Part shown: piece after piece, positions 28,470-32,414 of the stretch | How the letters are laid out: the number at the start of each line of letters is the position of its first letter | Numbering within the stretch: position 1 is the first letter of the stretch | Assembly: GCA_009103225.1 (NCBI GenBank) | Contig: RHPI01000249.1 | Coordinates: 389,019-421,432, forward strand | Reading direction: 5' to 3' | Length of the DNA stretch: 32,414 nucleotides | Origin: Chlorokybus atmophyticus | Lineage: Eukaryota; Streptophyta; Chlorokybophyceae; Chlorokybales; Chlorokybaceae | Translations under genes and position numbers: made by a program | The notes under the pieces: model-generated | Databases searched by the model: none | Seen by the model: the letters and a program-made list of their open reading frames with translations, nothing else | Told to the model about the DNA's origin: nothing

Positions 28470-29690
28470 TTTTACTTATTTTTTTGCACGGAAAACAATA
28501 TTGTATCAAGAGCGAGCAAGAGAGTTTTATGTTGTGAGTTATCTACCAAAAAAAGTAGTAAACGAATAAGACATACAAGAAGAGGGTAGTTGCTAGTATT
28601 TGAGGGTAAATTAGTTGTGCTAAGTTAAGTATGTCCGCGTCAGCTAGCAGGAGAAGGAGTGAGTCAGGTAATTGCATATGGAAGGGGGGCGGGAGGCGGT
28701 GCCATGCAATGCGGGGATACGGGATGTGCCAGGACGAAGAGCACATTAGGTCACTGCAGCCCCAGGTAGCCTTGAATCTGAGGAAAGCAGGAAGCCGGTT
28801 GTCGTCTGAATGCACTGTTGTCAGTCATGCACTCGTGATCGGTCACCTTTTGCCATCTTCACGATGGCAGTAGATGTGGCTAGGATGCACTGAGTGGGAG
28901 AGGTAGGAGAGGAGTCAAAGCGAAGGCGGTCGCATGCCAGCCAGATGTACTATAAGAACAGTGGGAAGAGCTTTCGCAAGAGTTTCGTGAGCGGTAGGTC
29001 TGGTAACAGAGAGTGAAAGAAGACGGTGTGGAGGGATGGTGCAAGGGGAGGCCTCTTATGTGAGTCCACCATGTGCACAACCACCTCCACACCTGCATGC
29101 TGTAGGAGCAGTCGATGAAGAGATGTGAGGGGGTTTCTTGAAGGGGAGTTGTGCACATGACGCAACTGCCCTTAGATATGTTAAAGCGCTGGAGGCGATC
29201 ACCGGTGTAGAGAGCATGTAAAAGTAGCCTCATAAAACATTTGATTGATAAACCAACTGCCATTCCGTTGACCATAGCTCGCTGAAGCCAATGTCTGCGC
29301 ACATCTTCTCGCAGCAGAAAAGAGATGCGCTTGGCTGGAAGCTAGAAAGTGATAGCCTAGTTTGGCTCTGTATTCTCAAAGACAGCCAGGTTGAGAGAGT
29401 GTGGACCCGGGAATGTAGTCTATGGCTATGAGGTAAATGTGCAGTGAGCGAAAGGGTGCGGCGCCAACTACTCTCCAGCCTGCATAGCGCTGAGCTGGGG
29501 GAAGTGCCTGCCGAGTTGCGCTATCGATTGGGGGTGAGAGCAAAAAGGGTGCCAGTAATGTGGAGGGGGTAGGACTTGTATGCGGACAAGTCGACGAAGG
29601 CGAGGGGGAGGCCAGTGTGTCTTCTTCCGGATCTTGATCTTCAAGGTGAAGGCCATTGCTGTACAGTGGTTGTGTGTGATGCGTTGTCAA
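28470..29690 (-). mobile_element. LINE-2: 5'-truncated L1-type LINE inserted in Gypsy-D RNase H
   Basis: On the minus strand a block near 29440-29510 (AQRYAGWRVVGAAPFRSLHI) matches LINE-1's RYASWVVVGRSRLQDLHL. It continues with HALYTGDRLQRFNI and the zf-RVT motif CVMC, H, C (29108-29164), then YSMQVWRWLCTWW. The 3' end is a T-rich run on the plus strand at about 28472-28487 (ACTTATTTTTTTGCA), a short poly-A tail on the element's strand. The 5' limit near 29690 is approximate. Coding is broken by several shifts. Confidence 0.75.
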
Positions 29691-29910
29691 TGTATGTCAA
29701 ATTGAGCATGTCTTGCACATGGCTCAGTCCGGTCAGCTTAGGCTTTTGGCTAAGGCATTTGCCTCGAAGCAGGTACTGCTTTTATGACTTGATATCGAGC
29801 AAGTCATGAGTCTACTGGCGGATATCTAAAGAGTGCGTGTCATAATGCTCGAAGATTTCGGACTTGCAAGAGCCCCGCGGCTGCTCAACCATTTGACGCG
29901 TGGCGTAGCT
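29691..29910. other. No gene recognised; one hairpin
   Basis: No coding is seen. An inverted repeat ATGACTTG / CAAGTCAT with an 8-nt spacer lies at about 29784-29807. Confidence 0.4.
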
Positions 29911-30124
29911 TGTTAGGAAGCAATAGTTATTAGCCACGTGTAACAAGTTACAGAATAGCTTATGATAGACTGTAGAAGACGCAGTAGTTTCTAGAGTAGA
30001 CAAGTGCAGACTGGTTGGTATAAAACCCTAGCAACTAAGCAAGTTGTTGGTTCGGTGCAAACCCCTTTGCCATACCTGTGCAAAGCCTCTCGTGCATGCT
30101 CTGGTGACTAGATCAATCTCAACA
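29911..30124 (+). repeat. 5' LTR of Copia-E (left border tentative)
   Basis: It ends TCAACA at 30119-30124 directly before a perfect primer site. The start TGTTAGGAAG at 29911 is the best TG candidate. A TATA box (GGTATAAAACCC) lies near 30017. No partner LTR exists in the window, so the left border is a guess. Confidence 0.5.
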
Positions 30125-30138
30125 GGTTATGGGCCCAC
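30125..30138 (+). other. Primer-binding site of Copia-E (half-tRNA iMet, perfect match)
   Basis: GGTTATGGGCCCAC is the exact reverse complement of GUGGGCCCAUAACC, the anticodon stem-loop of plant-type initiator tRNA-Met, recalled from general knowledge. It starts at the first base after the LTR. Confidence 0.85.
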
Positions 30139-30383
30139 ACTGCTAATGGTTCAGTAGAGGAGAAAGCACTACACTCGTGTGTGTGCATGTGTGTGCTGCC
30201 ACTTGCAGGCTGTGTTGGGAAGCTAAGTATTCTGGGCGAACCCGGCCTACTAATTAGCAACATTAGCAACGGCGCTGCGGGGTAGTTGCATAGCATTGGC
30301 ACTGAGTGGTGCGCACACTTGGGTTGTGATTGTGTGAATTGCAACTGTGGTGTGGGAGTGTTGCTGTTGCATCTTAAGATCCT

Positions 30384-31040
30384 TTGGAGAAGAAGAATAT
30401 AGCGGACAACGATAGCTCTGGCATTAAGCTGTCAGTGGAACTTCTGGACCTTGAGAACTATAGCACTTGGATTATCAAGATAAAGGCGATACTGAAGCAC
30501 AAGGGTTGGTGGAAGTATGATGATCCCAACGGTGAGGCACCTGTGGAAGGTAAACAGAGTGTCTAGGTGGAGAAGAGTGAGACGGCACTGGCATTGATGT
30601 GCTTAAACGTGATGGAACACCATCTTGTGATGCTTGGTGAGTGCGAGCTTGCCAAAAAGCGTGGCAAAAGCTGGCAAAAGCTGGCAGATACATTCAAAGC
30701 AAGAAACAATGTAAGAAAGCTACAACTTTGGAGGCAGCTGAACGCAGTGATGAAGGAGTTAGCAGAGCCTATCTCCAAGTATGTGGGAAGAGCAAGGGAA
30801 TTGTGGAAAGACACTCCCATAGGCCATGAGGTGAAGGAGGTGGAACTGGTGTGGGCTATCCTCTCTGGTCTTCCTGAGGAGTACGATATGGTGGTCACTG
30901 TGCTTGAGACACAAAGCCAGGAGCTCAAGCTGGACGTGGTGATGCCCATGCTACTGCAATAAGAAGACAAGAAAGAGAAGGGAAGAAGCTAATACTGTGG
31001 CGTTTGCTGCTTCAAGCTTGGGAAAGAGAAATTAAGCTGG
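30384..31040 (+). pseudogene. Copia-E gag, truncated before the zinc knuckle
   Basis: The ATG at 30384 is 245 bp after the primer site. The frame reads IKLSVELLDLENYSTWIIKI, GWWKYDDPNGEAPVEGKQSV, then TAG (30564-30566), then VEKSETALALMCLNVMEHHL, KLADTFKARNNVRKLQLWRQ, ELAEPISKYVGRARELWKD, GHEVKEVELVWAILSGLPEE, YDMVVTVLETQSQELKLDVV, MPMLLQ and a TAA (30960-30962), then NTVAFAASSLGKR. This is the best-preserved copia gag in the window: two stops and no clear frameshift before 30960. It ends where the ACCAG/CTGGT array starts, before the CCHC. The large minus-strand frame at 30563-30970 is its shadow. Confidence 0.88.
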
Positions 31041-31049
31041 TGGCACACG

Positions 31050-31760
31050 GAATTTTTTCCACGGACCAGCCCTGGTCCGCACGTACGGACCAGGGCCAAA
31101 ACGCCCGGGCGGCTTGGGGTCCGGACCAGGGTCGCCCGCCTTGGTCTGCACGCGGGGACCAGGGCTGGTCCAAACAGTACGTAATTGTCCCACGGTCCCC
31201 CAAAAAACCGGGCCAGGGCTGGTGCTTGTCGAAAAACATCGGACCAGCGATGGTGCTCTTTACGGACCGTCATTGGTCCCTTTTGAGTCAATTTTCTGGT
31301 GATTGAAGCCATGGTCGTACTTGCGAACCATGGCTGGTGCGCCTTCACAGATGTTTTGAACCATGTGTGGTCCGGCTTGGCACCTTATGTGGTGCGTCTG
31401 GCCGGCTGCAGCCGGACCAGCATCTTGAACTGACCGGCGGCGGTTAAAAATGCTCTAAATCAACTGTTTCGGCTAACTACCGTCAGCTGCGGCTGACCGT
31501 AGTTAGGCCGCCGCTGCTGGAAGCCTGGCGGGCGGCCTGGTGCTCCATACCAAGAGCACCAAGCCACGCCAATGGCCTGGTCATGCTGGTCGCTTTCCGG
31601 CCCGTATGACCAGGTCAAGAACAGTTGCCAAGCCACAGCCATGACGTCCTAGGAGCCGCCCTGTCATGGCCTGGTGATGTTAAACATCACCAGGCCATGA
31701 CGAGGACATGAATCAAGGCCAGCAGAGACGGTCTTCATGCTGCACCTGTTTAAACAGGCG
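31050..31760. repeat. Array of inverted ACCAG/CTGGT motifs and hairpins
   Basis: I count 17 exact ACCAG or CTGGT words in 31065-31693, where chance at even base composition predicts about 1.2. They form successive inverted pairs: CGGACCAG / CTGGTCCG (31062-31079), GGACCAG / CTGGTCC (31156-31171), a near-perfect 16-17 bp stem (31471-31509), GGCCTGGTGCTC / GAGCACCAAGCC (31534-31565), CCTGGTCAT / ATGACCAGG (31576-31614), a perfect 39-nt palindrome (31663-31701) and CCTGTTT / AAACAGG (31745-31758). There is no supportable coding. It is neither an LTR nor a simple tandem repeat. Confidence 0.8.
31663..31701. repeat. Perfect 39-nt palindrome (19-bp arms, 1-nt centre)
   Basis: Left arm 31663-31681 (GTCATGGCCTGGTGATGTT), centre A at 31682, right arm 31683-31701, the exact reverse complement. 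It would form a terminator-like or cruciform hairpin. It is the longest perfect palindrome I found in the window. Confidence 0.9.
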
Positions 31761-32414
31761 TACATGCATACAAAGCAAGCAGGAACACATACCAACTGAT
31801 GCGAACAGTGATGTAACTTGTACTTTCGTTGGCAGCACCTACAGCTAACACCTACCCTACTGCCTAGTGCAAGTTGCGTTACCTCACGGGCCTGCACAAT
31901 TAACAAGAACAAACACGTTCACATTCAGCCACGCACAGCAATAAAATTTCTGTCACACGCGCACACATCACAAACGCGCCTGCCACAGCCCGACGTCCGC
32001 TCCTCCCTCTACATTAAGTGCCACCCCTTGCAGTGCAGGGCTTGCACGTGCGTGTGCGTCTGTTGAAACGCTTGCAACTGTTGGTGTGCGTATGTGCAAA
32101 CTGTGATTGAACACGCCAGTCATGCGTAGGCTTACTTAAGCATGTGCAAGTGCGTGCCTGTTCACACGTAAGCAATGCTCAATGTCCCACAACACATGCA
32201 TGCACACTCATACCCATGCGCTCTCACACACTCAACACACCTTGCAAGTAAAGAAGGGCACGGACAGCTGGGGAGAGCAGTGCTTGCATACGGAAAGCCG
32301 TGCAGCACAAAGTCTTTCTCTCTTAGCAGCGGCTTGCAGCTTGGGGGGTCAGTCCACACACCTGCGCGTGCGCGCATGCTTGTATGTGTGCACGTCTCAA
32401 TGAGGGGGGGAGGA
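31761..32414. other. No gene recognised; CA/TG-rich sequence
   Basis: Only short frames without motif content. Composition is rich in CACA/TGTG, with alternating purine-pyrimidine runs (TGCGCGTGCGCGCATGC near 32361). No element border was found. Confidence 0.45.

Noticed and set aside
32355-32395. Z-DNA-forming or regulatory run
   Set aside because: Alternating purine-pyrimidine sequence is short and mixed; nothing ties it to a gene.

Overview
The window looks like a heterochromatin-like, transposon-packed stretch of a eukaryotic nuclear genome. I see no intact host gene, no rRNA or tRNA gene and no prokaryotic feature. The proteins recognised are Ty1/copia gag and protease, Ty3/gypsy gag, protease, reverse transcriptase (RT), RNase H and integrase, and L1-type LINE ORF1/ORF2. 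All are broken by stops and frameshifts. A copia-class primer site that exactly matches the anticodon arm of a plant-type initiator tRNA-Met, integrases ending in a PHD finger, and L1-like LINEs with zf-RVT tails would fit a green alga or early-diverging plant. That assignment is inference from element types, not from a marker gene.

Layout, left to right. 1-2500: Gypsy-E1, an integrase + PHD finger remnant with a poly-G polypurine tract and 3' LTR. 2505-2795: a second LTR-head fragment carrying two perfect palindromes. 2800-4213 (minus): Copia-C gag-protease. 4251-5187 and 15974-16598 (plus): the two halves of Copia-A, split by LINE-1 (5188-15966). LINE-1 is itself interrupted by a hAT-like MITE (5492-6046, 8-bp target-site duplication [TSD]), a complete minus-strand gag-protease element Copia-B (6753-9247, TSD CTCTT) and a solo LTR of a related family (10310-10848, TSD TGGGC). 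16930-20740: Gypsy-E2, a second copy of the integrase-PHD element, whose integrase gene carries a tandem TRIM-like array of four 122-bp LTRs and three internals at 432-bp period (18130-19547). 20740-21394: LINE-3 3' fragment. 21395-22855 (minus): a decayed unknown coding region. 22985-23880 (minus): end of a Copia-B-family element plus an unknown coding remnant. 24000-28465: Gypsy-D (gag, zinc knuckle, protease, RT, RNase H), cut by minus-strand LINE-2 (28470-29690). 29911-31040: Copia-E (LTR, primer site, gag). 31050-31760: an unusual array of inverted ACCAG/CTGGT motifs and hairpins. 31760-32414: no gene seen.

The most useful result is that insertion history can be read from the sequence. 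Removing the LINE rejoins the Copia-A gag frame. Removing the MITE, Copia-B and the solo LTR, each with one TSD copy, rejoins LINE ORF1 in frame at each junction. The uninterrupted Gypsy-E1 copy provides the empty site for the TRIM array. The order is therefore Copia-A, then LINE-1, then MITE, Copia-B and solo LTR, and Gypsy-E2 then TRIM. The elements do not cooperate as a pathway. The points for follow-up are the tandem TRIM with a possible Pol III promoter, the ACCAG/CTGGT hairpin array, the half-tRNA primer sites and a recurring Trp-to-stop pattern.
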